From: Pagrus major
Lineage: Eukaryota > Chordata > Actinopteri > Spariformes > Sparidae
Length of the DNA: 64,000 bases
Direction: 5' to 3'
Assembly (NCBI RefSeq): GCF_040436345.1
Contig: NC_133236.1
Coordinates: forward strand, 14,224,966 to 14,288,965
Shown piece after piece: positions 49,101 through 56,745 of this stretch (positions are counted from its first letter, which is position 1; every line of letters starts with the position of its first letter). A program made the translations under genes and the position numbers. The notes beneath the pieces were generated by a model. That model worked only from the letters and a program-made list of their open reading frames with translations, ran no database searches and had not been told where the DNA came from.

Positions 49101-49398
49101 CTGCACCATTCTCGGTTATTTATGGGGCCTTTCTGTCAATATGTTCATTTCTATGAGGTGACTTACCCAGCAGCGAACTTAAGAGGATGAAGATCTGAAT
49201 GGTGGTGGTGAAGTCCCGGTAGGCTTGCTCTCGGATGAGGCGCTGCTGCTCGTCCAGCCCGCTCCCCTCGGCAGGTGGGCTGCTGTCCCACCGGGTCGGC
49301 GGGCTCGACGCGTTCAGGAGCTCCAGCCTGAGGTGGGCTGCTGCTGTGAAATTGGCGGCACCGTCCCCGACTGTCGCAGCCCGGCTCCCGCTATCCAT
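34711..49398 (-). CDS. gpr176: G protein-coupled receptor 176 (three coding exons, complete)
   Basis: Orphan rhodopsin-class receptor of the plasma membrane. The mammalian protein is reported to signal through Gz and to act in the circadian clock. Joined coding exons are 49,167-49,398, 38,679-38,931 and 34,711-35,947 (1,722 nt, 573 residues plus stop; human about 515). All introns are GT-AG and the phases match. Two N-glycosylation sequons (N16, N29) precede TM1 (about 63-87). N79 is the TM1 GN motif. D161-R162-Y163 ends TM3. TM7 has NPLLF in place of NPxxY, as I recall for GPR176. Strong family matches are SVTNRFIKNLACSGIC, RRALSASQKKKVIIAALRTP, RRYSRRNVVSTG and FGFGPFELPPQWLPETRNSK. The start codon has a good context (ACAATGG). 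The cytoplasmic tail is longer than in mammals because of a Glu-rich run and a Gly/Pro-rich insert. Introns are 10.2 kb and 2.7 kb. Confidence 0.95.
35948..38678. other. gpr176: gpr176 intron 2
   Basis: A 2.7-kb intron. It holds a (TG)n run at 37,109-37,160 and small GCTAAA direct repeats at about 36,764-36,785. No further exon or complete mobile element is seen. Confidence 0.85.
37109..37160. repeat. (TG)26 microsatellite in gpr176 intron 2
   Basis: An uninterrupted 52-bp TG run followed by CGCGCA. It can adopt Z-DNA and is likely polymorphic. Confidence 0.95.
38679..38931 (-). CDS. gpr176: gpr176 coding exon 2
   Basis: Acceptor CCCCACAG/GAAATG and donor GACAG/GTCAGT give a 253-nt phase 1 to phase 2 exon. 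It encodes TM1 end, intracellular loop 1, TM2, extracellular loop 1 with Cys residues, and TM3 up to D161 and two bases of R162. The stretch VFKSVTNRFIKNLACSGICA is a hallmark of this receptor. Confidence 0.95.
39585..39740 (-). repeat. TTAGG-family dispersed repeat
   Basis: Read on the minus strand it gives ATGTTGCAACTTTATGTTTC, then GGTTAGGTTTAGGGGCAAAA and CCACTTGGTTAGAGTTAGGA. This is the fullest copy of the family in the window. Confidence 0.75.
41205..41650. repeat. TTAGG-family repeats in both orientations
   Basis: A plus-strand copy starts near 41,208 (TTTGGTTAGGTTTAGGCGCC). A second plus copy at about 41,485-41,530 is followed directly by a minus copy (CCTAACCCTAACCAAGTGCT) up to about 41,650, making a palindromic pair. 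Confidence 0.65.
41675..41805 (+). repeat. Degenerate teleost repeat (GAAAAGTCAGAGAATC type)
   Basis: Contains AAAAGTCAGAGAATCTCCAA, AGGATTCATACTCTTGGCAC and TGAGATATTTCA in the order known from a very common fish repeat. The open frame across it is not a gene. Confidence 0.6.
42800..43050. promoter_or_regulatory. Candidate intronic conserved element
   Basis: Repeat-free sequence in gpr176 intron 1 with repeated homeodomain-type words (CATAATTACTTG, CTGTAATTAGTC, CAGATTAATCAC, GTGATTAAGC, GCTAATTACTTG). The pattern is enhancer-like. Conservation was not tested. Confidence 0.25.
43060..43230 (+). repeat. Teleost dispersed repeat (CGACATTTTCGTGAAATAAG type)
   Basis: Phrases GAAATAAGCTTACTTGCTTTC, TTAGCTTAGCC and AACTAGCCTGGCTCTTTCCA occur in the order of a common fish repeat, related to pieces at 17.7-18.1 and 26.6-26.8 kb. 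Confidence 0.6.
46846..47182. mobile_element. Small TIR element (AAAGGTGCAATAT ends)
   Basis: The left end AAAGGTGCAATATGTAAG and the right end ATATATTGCACCTTT are inverted copies of about 13-15 bp around a 337-bp non-coding core. It is similar in ending, but not in interior, to the MITE family at 22.1 kb. Confidence 0.6.
47583..48299. mobile_element. TIR element with GACCGATAT-type ends
   Basis: The left side reads TAGAGCCTCTTG then GGGGCCGATACCGATACCAG. The right side reads GCCAACAAATATATCGGTCA then GGCTCTAAC. The ends are inverted and match the phrase TAGAGCCYGACCGATATAT of a common fish element. The interior has no intact frame. A truncated relative lies at 50,159-50,227. Confidence 0.55.
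48365..48472. repeat. Perfect 54-bp tandem duplication
   Basis: The unit ATTGGTATGTTTTCACATCT (continuing to CCATGTT) is present twice head to tail without a mismatch, which implies a recent event. It lies in gpr176 intron 1. Confidence 0.95.
48653..48940. mobile_element. MITE copy B (AAAGGTGCAGTATGTAGTTT)
   Basis: The ends AAAGGTGCAGTATGTAGTTT and CTACATAGTGCCCCTTT are inverted. The interior is the reverse of copies A and D (GCGGACCATGCCACCTTTCT). It is 288 bp, about 230 bp inside intron 1 from the exon 1 donor. Confidence 0.8.
49167..49398 (-). CDS. gpr176: gpr176 coding exon 1
   Basis: Encodes the extracellular N-terminus and the first part of TM1 (residues 1-77 and one base of codon 78). 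The donor is G/GTAAGT, directly after CTGCTGG. The motif YRDFTTTIQIFILLSSLLG marks entry into TM1. The 3' end of the open frame beyond LLG is intron read-through. Confidence 0.95.
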
Positions 49399-49930
49399 TG
49401 TCGGCTCAGCCCGCGATCCCGACGGTTCTTAAGAGGGCTGGCGGGATGTCAGCAGCCAGCACTGAACAGGCATCTCTGATCACCGCTGTGCGACTAGAGG
49501 GGACGATGGTGAAGTGTTATTACAGCGGGAACAATCTCCAACACCGTGCATGTCAGTGTAGATGCAAGATGGACACAGGTAGGAAACGCGCGCAGCTGCC
49601 TGCCTGCCTGCAACGAGGAGATCTATTTTCTCAGTGTTAATTGAGGAAAAACATGGTGTAATAATAATCATACATCAGAGCACCGAGGATGCATGCTCCA
49701 TCATCTCCCTCATGGCAGGGATCCGTGCGCAGAGGTCGGCTGGATCTACTCTCTGACACCCAGCGCACCTCAAACCACAGCGGGCTGCGAAGTGTCCATT
49801 CCGGGAAACGAAGCCTCCAGCACGGAGAGCTCACTACCATCACCTCTGGAAAAAAAAAACAGTGTCTGTCAGGCTGTTACTCCGGCTGCTGCCGCCGCCA
49901 ATCGCACTGTCAGAGGCTGTTTATTGGTAG
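49230..49930 (-). promoter_or_regulatory. gpr176: CpG-rich gpr176 promoter and 5' region
   Basis: CpG density rises sharply over exon 1 and the sequence upstream of it compared with the flanks. No TATA box is evident. A CCAAT box on the minus strand lies near 49,922-49,928 (plus-strand TATTGG). The transcription start is not determined. Confidence 0.5.
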
Positions 49931-49966
49931 ACTGACTGGATATTTCACAGCGTGAGGTGCAAGACT

Positions 49967-49992
49967 GGAGAGGAGAGAGGAGAGAGGAGAGC
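49967..49992. repeat. (GGAGA)n purine tract
   Basis: A short imperfect GAGAGGA repeat upstream of the gpr176 promoter. Confidence 0.8.
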
Positions 49993-50158
49993 AGAGCCCC
50001 TCCTCTTCTCAAGAAACTCCACTGAATCTTGTGAATGACAAGCTGGGGGAGGGAGGAGGGTGTGGGCAACTGACCAAACCCACTGGTCAGAAGAAGTGTT
50101 GGCAGTGGTGATCCCTGCAAACCACTCATATGTTGAAACTTTATCATTTCATGTTGCA

Positions 50159-50227
50159 ACTACAGCCCGACCGATATCAGATATTTGGGGCCGACACCGA
50201 TATCAGGGAGTAAAACGTTCAGACATT
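50159..50227 (+). mobile_element. Truncated GACCGATAT-end element
   Basis: Starts ACTACAGCCCGACCGATATC and continues GGGGCCGACACCGATATCAG, as in the element at 47.58 kb. It stops abruptly where MITE copy C begins, so MITE insertion or a deletion removed the rest. Confidence 0.55.
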
Positions 50228-50432
50228 AAAGGGGCAGTATGCAGTTTTGAAGAGAACTCAGAATTGTGATATTTAGAATATTAATGAGGTGATACTATAT
50301 CTTCAGAAACATCTGTTTTTCTCCATAACATAAAAATAAGGTCCCCAGAACTGAACTGAAGCTAGAAAGGTGGCAGGGTCCGCCACATATAAACAAAGTA
50401 AAACAGTATGATATTGTGTTGTCCTTTAAATT
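50228..50432 (+). mobile_element. MITE copy C, right end missing
   Basis: The left end AAAGGGGCAGTATGCAGTTT and the interior AGGTGGCAGGGTCCGCCACA match copies A and D. The right terminal repeat is absent; the next recognisable block is another repeat at about 50,460. Confidence 0.7.
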
Positions 50433-50459
50433 GAAATTTGGCACACACCTTTATTTTCC

Positions 50460-50720
50460 CCTCAGGCAAGGCGAGGCAAGTTTGTTTGTGTAGCACAATT
50501 CAGCCGCAAGGCAACTCAAAGTGCTTTACAGGGGAATAAAATGACATTAAAAGACATTAAAAATTGCATTGAAAATAAATTAAAAACAAGTAGGAAGACC
50601 GAGTAACAAGTTAAGAAAATAAGCTCAAACAGAATAGGTTTAAAAGAGACAAGACTAAAGAATAAAAGTCACAGTGCAGTTCATGATAAATTGTAATAGC
50701 TTTGTTGATCCCCTGACTTT
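50460..50720 (+). repeat. Dispersed teleost repeat (CAAGGCGAGGCAAGTTTGTT type)
   Basis: The order AGGCAAGGCGAGGCAAGTTT, GTAGCACAATTCA, CAAGGCAACTCAAAGTGCTT then TACAGGGGAATAAAATGACA is familiar from many fish genomes. Non-coding. Confidence 0.65.
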
Positions 50721-50871
50721 AATCTAGAGCCATCACCTGGTCAAATACTTTGGTTTATGACCAAATACTTGCACAACTACTAACATTCCCCACAGCCTTT
50801 GCTGTACTTTGTTTGTATGTTTGTGTGAATTAGCAATGATTTTGGATGCTAAATATGCAAAATATAATATT

Positions 50872-51088
50872 AAAGGGGCACTATGTAGTTTTGGGGAAGA
50901 AGTCCAAACTCATTAATGAGGTAATAACACAAACTCAGAAATATTCATTTTTTCCATAACTGAATAAACGAGCTGTTCTCAGAGGAAAACACAGTTTGAA
51001 GCTAGAAAGGTGGCAGGGTCCACCACATATAATCAAAGTAAAACAGTGTGATTAAAATTTCTTCCCCAAAACTACATAGTGCACCTTT
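50872..51088 (+). mobile_element. MITE copy D (shortest complete copy)
   Basis: The ends AAAGGGGCACTATGTAGTTT and AAACTACATAGTGCACCTTT are near-perfect inverted copies, longer than 25 bp once GGGGAAGA is included. It is 217 bp with the shared GGTGGCAGGGTCCACCACAT core, so it is an internally deleted form of copy A. Confidence 0.85.
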
Positions 51089-53054
51089 TATAAAGCAGCT
51101 GATATTAAAAAATTTTGCAATGATCCCTCAAATGTGATTATCAACCACTTGATGATTGGAGGCAGGATATTTTACAGATAATAAACTAAAGTGTCTAAAA
51201 TAACACCAGTAGACGACGTAGTAGACGACACCTATGTTTATATCCCATAACGGCTTTTCATCAGTTTCTGTATCTAGATATTCATATTCATTTACAACTT
51301 GATAGATACTTGTTGTTATCTCCGTCTTCTCACTCTGAATTTAAAGATCATTTCCTTAGTTTTGTTGGTATTTAGCTGGAGACAACTTGAATGACGCCGA
51401 TTAACAAACTCAACCACACATCCCTGTCTTTAATCATCAGCGATCAAACCAGCATCTGTGCTGCAAATTTTACACTGATCAGTAATAGAGAAGGGTAAAC
51501 TTCCTATAGTGGTCCCCAAACAGACAAACGTCCGCTAAACTGTCCAAAAAACATTCTGTCAGACAGTTTGCATGGTTCTCAATTTTATAACAAGGGGCAC
51601 TATGAATCTGTGTTATGTCAACCCTTTAAAGGTGGTTTTCAGACATACAAATGTAACCTAACATCAGTGTACATGAGGTTCGCCCTCAACAACAACCCTG
51701 CTGTTGTCTTGCTCAGTCTGTTCTCTCACAGGAGCTTGTGACATTCCTCTTTGGTTTGCTGAAAATACCAAAATAGGAGAAGACATGTCTCACAGTATTT
51801 TATATTCAATGTTTAATTAATAACAGTGAATCCTTTGTAGTCTCTTTTGTGTAAGCCGGCGAGCGTTCCCCCCAGGAGATGCTCATTATGATCCCCTTGT
51901 AGAGAAAGAGCTCAGGATCAATGTGTAAGAAAGAAAGACATATTTATCACAAAAAGCAGCCAGTTCAGTCCAACAAAAGTGATGGCCTTCATTATATAGT
52001 TGTTAAAAATGAGAATATTTCAATAGAAACGAGGGCAAATAGAATCTTGACTCAACAAATGAAAAGTGTTTTCCTCCATTGTGTAATTTGGAAGGATGTA
52101 ATGAATAACTGCCTTCATAAAGATAAATGTGGTTTGGGACATGCCATTGTCTTTGTCTTCTACTTCAGACTCCCCTCTTTGATGCACATTGTTAATAAAA
52201 AAAAGCACTTACATCATCAAAGTAAATTCACTTCTCTTTGAAACAGAACAGCCTTTCATGTAAAATTCCAAGGTTTCTACTTTAAAGTGGGAATAAAAAA
52301 CGCAACAGCAGGCTTAATGTTATTCAAAATGCAGGCTTTTGTTTCATCATTAAAGTTCTGCTCCCAGTCTGCTTCACATTGTGCTGTATGTGACGAAACA
52401 TACCTCACATTTATGTGTTAACATCGAAGATAAATGTAGGAAGGCTGAGCTGCCACTAGATGCCAACGTTTGCACAACTCATAATTCACATGCATGAGTT
52501 TTATCTGGGAGACTAATAAGTATCCTGCCAACAGTCACACTGATTGGTGCAAGAGGAAGCATTATAATTACAGACTGAAACCACATGATGTCTTCTTTTA
52601 TTAACAAGAATGCTTTATTGGTATCAGTTAAAATCAGAATAAGGCAAATGTATACAGAATCATGTAAAACAATCCTATGCAATCAACATATCTGATGAAT
52701 GGGCGGTCATCAGATACCCCGCTGGAGGTAGAGGCCACTGATATCAAGATGAGGAAGTCCGAGTACATGAGGAAGTAGCCACAAGTGATAAGTGAAGGAG
52801 GTGATGGGACAAACCCCTGCACGGTATGTAACATCAACGGTTTGAAGGAGTCAAAAAATCAAGGACTGTAGATAGATAGACGTAGCAATCCCAAGTGACA
52901 GCAACATCTGGAAGAAGAGTGGAGAAGATGTGGTAATGGGGGAGGGGGGGGGCTGGGACCCCAAAACTGGGAGAGTGGCTCCAGCAGAACTGTAACTGAA
53001 CCCTCAAGTCTCTGGTAGAAGACACAAGCTTGATTTGTTTTATTATGCACAGCT
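51089..53054. other. Intergenic DNA, no gene recognised
   Basis: Short open frames only. The part at 52.6-53.0 kb just left of the Tc1 relic is unique sequence with no left Tc1 terminus in it. Confidence 0.5.
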
Positions 53055-53498
53055 ATTAAGCTATCAACGGCTGCCACCAGAGTCCTGAGGAGGCAGGTGG
53101 TCAAAAACCCTCGACTGACTGCAAAAGACCTGCAGCAAGACTTGGTGGCAGCAAGCACTGAGGTTTCAGTTTCCACAGTAAGGCGCATACGAAACGCTGA
53201 AGGGCTCCATGCCCGAACTCCAAGACGTACACCATTACTGACCCAAAAGCACAAGAAAAGTCCGCTCCAATTTGCTCAAAATTATATAAATAAGCCAAAG
53301 AGGTTTTGGGATTCTGTTCTGTGGAGCAATGAAACAAAACTGGAACTTTTCGGGCCTATGAATATTAGTGAACTGAAGGCCTTTGCCCATGAGGAATGGG
53401 CTAAGATTCCTCAGGAACGCTGCCAGAAGGTGGTGTCTGGCTATGCATCACATTTGCAGCAGGTCATAACAGCAAAAGGGTGCTCTACTAAGTACTAA
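53055..53498 (+). pseudogene. Tc1/mariner transposase relic, catalytic core deleted
   Basis: The frame reads AATRVLRRQVVKNPRLTAKD, then an HTH region with VSVSTVRRIRNAEGLHARTP and the segment WDSVLWSNETKLELFG, typical of Tc1 transposases. It then jumps to the C-terminal block EEWAKIPQERCQKVV ... GCSTKY and a stop at 53,498. The DNA between, which should carry most of the DDE core, is missing. The first catalytic Asp of the usual WSDE motif is Asn here (53,328-53,330). The element cannot encode an active enzyme. The N-terminal start is also lost. Confidence 0.85.
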
Positions 53499-53692
53499 AG
53501 ATGCTTGTCATGAAGGGGTTGAATAATTTGGAGACTGCAGTAGTTATTGAAAGTGAATTGAATTTTGTGTTGAATTTGGAGAAACCACTTGTAATATTAG
53601 TTGTGTTGAGCGATTTAAATTGTTCTTGTTTGATTTGTTTTTTGCAAACAGCTGCTAGTTTGTACATTTTGCCAATAAACCTAATTTGCAGT

Positions 53693-53722
53693 GGGGGTTA
53701 TATAATTTTGATTGCAACTGTA
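53693..53722. mobile_element. Right terminus of the Tc1-type element
   Basis: GGGGGTTATATAATTTTGAT then TGCAACTGTA is the usual right end of fish Tc1 elements, ending at a TA. No matching left terminus was found, so the element is truncated on the left. Confidence 0.75.
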
Positions 53723-53996
53723 TATGTAATAGAAATTATAAATAAAAAATAAGTAGGTCAGTACAAGTAAAAAATCATTCATAGTATTTTCTGTAACAAA
53801 GCAACCAACCACAGAGCAGACAACCTAAACTGTATCTACACACAAATACCTGTGTACATGTGTGGACTAGGCCTCAGTGGAATACTTAATTAGCTCCATC
53901 TGTGTTTTTCTGCTTTGACAAGGTTTGTAGAAGTCATTAAACCAGAGCTTCAACAGGAAAATGCTGACACAGTATCATTTAAAATCCTTTGACAAT

Positions 53997-54002
53997 TTTA
54001 TT
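53997..54002 (-). terminator. Polyadenylation signal of the acyl-CoA thioesterase gene
   Basis: AATAAA on the minus strand, 85 bp past the stop codon at 54,088. It is the nearest canonical signal. Confidence 0.6.
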
Positions 54003-54087
54003 CATTAGAAACTGGAGACAAGGCTAAGAATAGCTAAGGATGGCCATTCTGGGATGCCTGATGCACTTGACGCAGCATTGCTTGCTA

Positions 54088-54675
54088 TCAAGGGCTCTTG
54101 TTAATCAAGTGGCTCTTGAAGAACTCCTGGACTCTCCCCCACAGGTCCAGCTGGGCGTCAGAGTGAGCTTTTGGCTCCCCACCAAACACCACGTTATGCC
54201 CCACTGCTGCATGAAACGCAGACGGACAATAAGGCATGTGAGGGACTTCCAAAAAGTGACCGGCTTTCGGGTACGTTAGCACCTTAAAAGTGTCTTTGCC
54301 GTGATCTCTCAGCCTTTCAGCAGCCCGCTTGGCAAACACCGCACTGTTCCAGTTGTGGTCATCTTCAGACACGGCGAACAGGAAGTGGCAGCTGGCACGT
54401 TCAATCGGAAACAATGACTCCCTGTGCTTTTCCCAGCAGGGGTCTGGTAAGGCATCGCGTATATCTACAAGCCCAGAATCTGTGAATTTAACATTCTGAA
54501 TGATAGGGGGAAGTGGAGGCATAACAATGTCTTTGTAGTGTACGGGAAGCACAGTGTTTCCGATGCAGGCATTGACACAGACGGTCGCTGCGATCCCAGG
54601 GAGAAAAGATGACATCGCCAAAGCTATGCCACCACTGTGAGAGATTGACATGATGCCAATCCCAGGACCTTTAAC
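54088..54675 (-). CDS. Thioesterase coding exon 3 (last)
   Basis: Begins at TGTGCAG/GTTAAAGG in phase 0 and encodes 195 residues with all three triad positions, ending at the stop at 54,088-54,090. Confidence 0.93.
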   Translation of the reverse strand, partial: VKGPGIGIMSISHSGGIALAMSSFLPGIAATVCVNACIGNTVLPVHYKDIVMPPLPPIIQNVKFTDSGLVDIRDALPDPCWEKHRESLFPIERASCHFLFAVSEDDHNWNSAVFAKRAAERLRDHGKDTFKVLTYPKAGHFLEVPHMPYCPSAFHAAVGHNVVFGGEPKAHSDAQLDLWGRVQEFFKSHLINKSP

Positions 54676-55854
54676 CTGCACAGAGAGGTAACATGATAAT
54701 AATCATGTTTAGAGCAGCTAATATGTCCTGTCGTAAAGATGTTCAGTTTGTAACCACATGAGATGAATACAAATAAAAAGCTTGAACTTAAAAATGCAGA
54801 TCAATTACCTGTCCATTGATTAATAGATTAAGTAACATCATTTCCACTCTAGAATAATGCATAATTTGCAAAGGACCATGAAGAAATTCCATCAGTCACA
54901 GAAAGTAGCCAGCAGATGGCAACACTGACACATTAAATGTAAACATGGGCCTTAATCTTTGACAAAATCCTACTCTGTATGTTATGAATTCAGCTTTCAC
55001 AATATTCATAATCAGTTCAAAAACAAAGCAAACATCACAAGAGGGGATAAAATGGCGATTCTAATACCCTAAATATAACTTTCTTTATTGATTTATTCTT
55101 CAATACTGACCTCTGGTTGTCCTCTCAGATATGTTACAGCCTCTTCAAAGTACTCCAAATCAAACTTTTTAGGTTTTTTTGGTAAATCCTTGTAGCCAAA
55201 ATAGGCCAGTGCCAGAACAACAAAACCTTTATTTGCCAGGAGGCAGGCTTTGGGCTCAGAAAGAGCTCCACCAAATGTGTACAGATCCACTATTCCTGGG
55301 AATGGACCCTTTCCTGGAGAAAAAAATAAAATAAAAAAGGAGAGGTCAAACTGTCATCTCTCCACTTTAATCAGCTGGCACACAATACACGACTAACCTG
55401 GTGGTATGAACAGGACTCCTCGTATTTTCCCTTCTTGCACAGGAATTCTCCTCATCCCCTCTGTCATGTATCCTCTCTCGTTGGTTTCAGAGGCTAAGAT
55501 CTCACCGGTGTCTCCGCTCAGTGCTTCTAACTCCACCACTGTTGGACTGAGCACATTCTTCTTCACGTATTTGCTGTGTGGAGTCTCTGATGCCATAGAC
55601 CAAAACAAACCCATGGGCTCCACTCCGGTGTAGCTTCCTCCCAGAGAGGGTGCACGGCAGACATCCACCTGGCCAGTTTCATCTGCTTTGTACAGGGCAG
55701 AAGCCTTGAATGTCATCCCTCTGTCATCAACCAGCTTGGACCTCAGTTCGACTGGTTTGTGAGGAGCAAGTCCCTCGACTTTTACGTGCACCAGTTTGTC
55801 AAAGAGGCAACGAACACTGGGGAGAATTTTCAGGCGGATCTGTGAGTAAGCCAT
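54088..55854 (-). CDS. Acyl-CoA thioesterase / BAAT family enzyme (three exons, complete)
   Basis: Predicted to hydrolyse fatty acyl-CoA to free acid and CoA. It belongs to the type I ACOT/BAAT family, but the exact fish paralogue cannot be fixed. Exons 55,398-55,854, 55,111-55,313 and 54,088-54,675 join to 1,248 nt (415 residues; human ACOT1 421). Residues about 15-140 form the family's N-terminal thioesterase/BAAT domain and about 205-412 the alpha/beta-hydrolase BAAT C domain. By position the triad is Ser232 (in SISHSGG), Asp326 (in SEDDHNW) and His360 (in YPKAGHFLE). Other family blocks are GGEPKAHSDAQLDLW and NKGFVVLALAYFGY. The start ATG has good context (GAAATGG). No mitochondrial leader or C-terminal SKL-type peroxisomal signal is seen (it ends INKSP), so a cytosolic enzyme is most likely. 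It lies 4.7 kb from gpr176 on the same strand. Confidence 0.93.
55111..55313 (-). CDS. Thioesterase coding exon 2
   Basis: A 203-nt exon between TTCTCCAG/GAAAGG and CCAGAG/GTCAGT. It encodes GKGPFPGIVDLYTFGG to YLRGQPE, the first strands of the hydrolase domain. The frame is completed exactly across both junctions. Confidence 0.93.
55398..55854 (-). CDS. Thioesterase coding exon 1
   Basis: Codons 1-152 plus one base. The donor is CACCAG/GTTAGT. It encodes the beta-sandwich N-terminal domain (MAYSQIRLKILPSVRCLFDK ... GGSYTGVEPMGLFWSM). Confidence 0.93.
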
Positions 55855-56099
55855 TTCAGTTCTTCGAGATGGGAACCATAAATCACTGTAATGGCCTGGA
55901 TGTCCTTACCCTTTACTCAGGCCTTTATTTTAGTACATCTGTCAGGGAAAATCAAGAATTAAATTGCTGTTATTGCTCTCACAAAAAAGTCACTCATATG
56001 TGCCTCAGTTCCATCAAAAGCAATCGTATTTGTTCATTAAACCATATCAAAATAGTGTTACTGAGAAACTTTGATGTGTGGGTTTTCACCAAGCTTCAA

Positions 56100-56440
56100 T
56101 AATCTTCTTCTAATCATATAATTTGTTTTTATATACTTTTTTTTAGTATATTGCTATACAGACTATGCACTTTGTGTGTATTACATTTATGGTGAAGTTA
56201 CTCTGTGCAATTGTCCTTCTTGGTCATTTGTATGTAGAAAGAGTGTATATAGTCTTTATTTTTAATTTTTTTTAGTAGCAGTATTTTCATTTTGTATTTC
56301 TGCTATTTTATTGTCTATTTTTCCATTTTGTCTATCTTTTGTCCTGTTTTGAATTTCTTAATCTATCATTCAACTGCTGCTGTAACAGGTGAATTTCCCC
56401 AGTGAGGGATCAATAAAGCCATGTCAGTGTTATTAAAAAT
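56100..56440 (+). repeat. Possible retroposon 3' tail
   Basis: T-rich sequence followed by CAGGTGAATTTCCCCAGTGA and GGGATCAATAAAG, a phrase often found at the 3' end of fish interspersed repeats and transcripts. The family is not determined. Confidence 0.35.
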
Positions 56441-56725
56441 ATTTCAAGTTTAAATAAACTTTCATGTCTGTCGGAACATAATATTTCATCAAAACATACT
56501 AAAGTGTTTGTTAAACAATAACCTTCTGTTTTCATTCATTTAAAGGGCCACTGTTACTGATAATAATAACAATAACTGTTGTAAAAACATATACTGTGAC
56601 ACCATAAAACCATATTTTCTGAGATGGTTATCATATCATGAAAATCACATACCTCTGGCAACCTAAGACAAAATTTAGATGTCGATAACATTTCAATTCA
56701 TTGTGCAGTCCTTTAAATGGCGGGT

Positions 56726-56745
56726 TAAATAAATAAATAAATAAA
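56726..56745. repeat. (TAAA)n microsatellite
   Basis: Five consecutive TAAA units. Confidence 0.9.

Larger units (their letters stand above)
38932..49166. other. gpr176: gpr176 intron 1
   Basis: A 10.2-kb intron. It carries TTAGG-family repeats (39.59-39.74, 41.2-41.65 kb), fish dispersed repeats (41.68-41.80, 43.06-43.23, 46.85-47.18, 47.59-48.30 kb), a perfect 54-bp tandem duplication and a MITE (48.65-48.94 kb). A repeat-free part at about 42,800-43,050 could be regulatory. No additional coding exon is supported. Confidence 0.8.

Noticed and set aside
49225..49479. Plus-strand frames over gpr176 exon 1
   Set aside because: They arise from CpG-rich coding sequence read backwards and have no splice or family support.
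52859..53254. 131-codon minus-strand frame near the Tc1 relic
   Set aside because: Partly antisense to the transposase relic; no independent support.
55406..56102. Plus-strand frames over thioesterase exon 1
   Set aside because: Antisense shadows of the real minus-strand exon.
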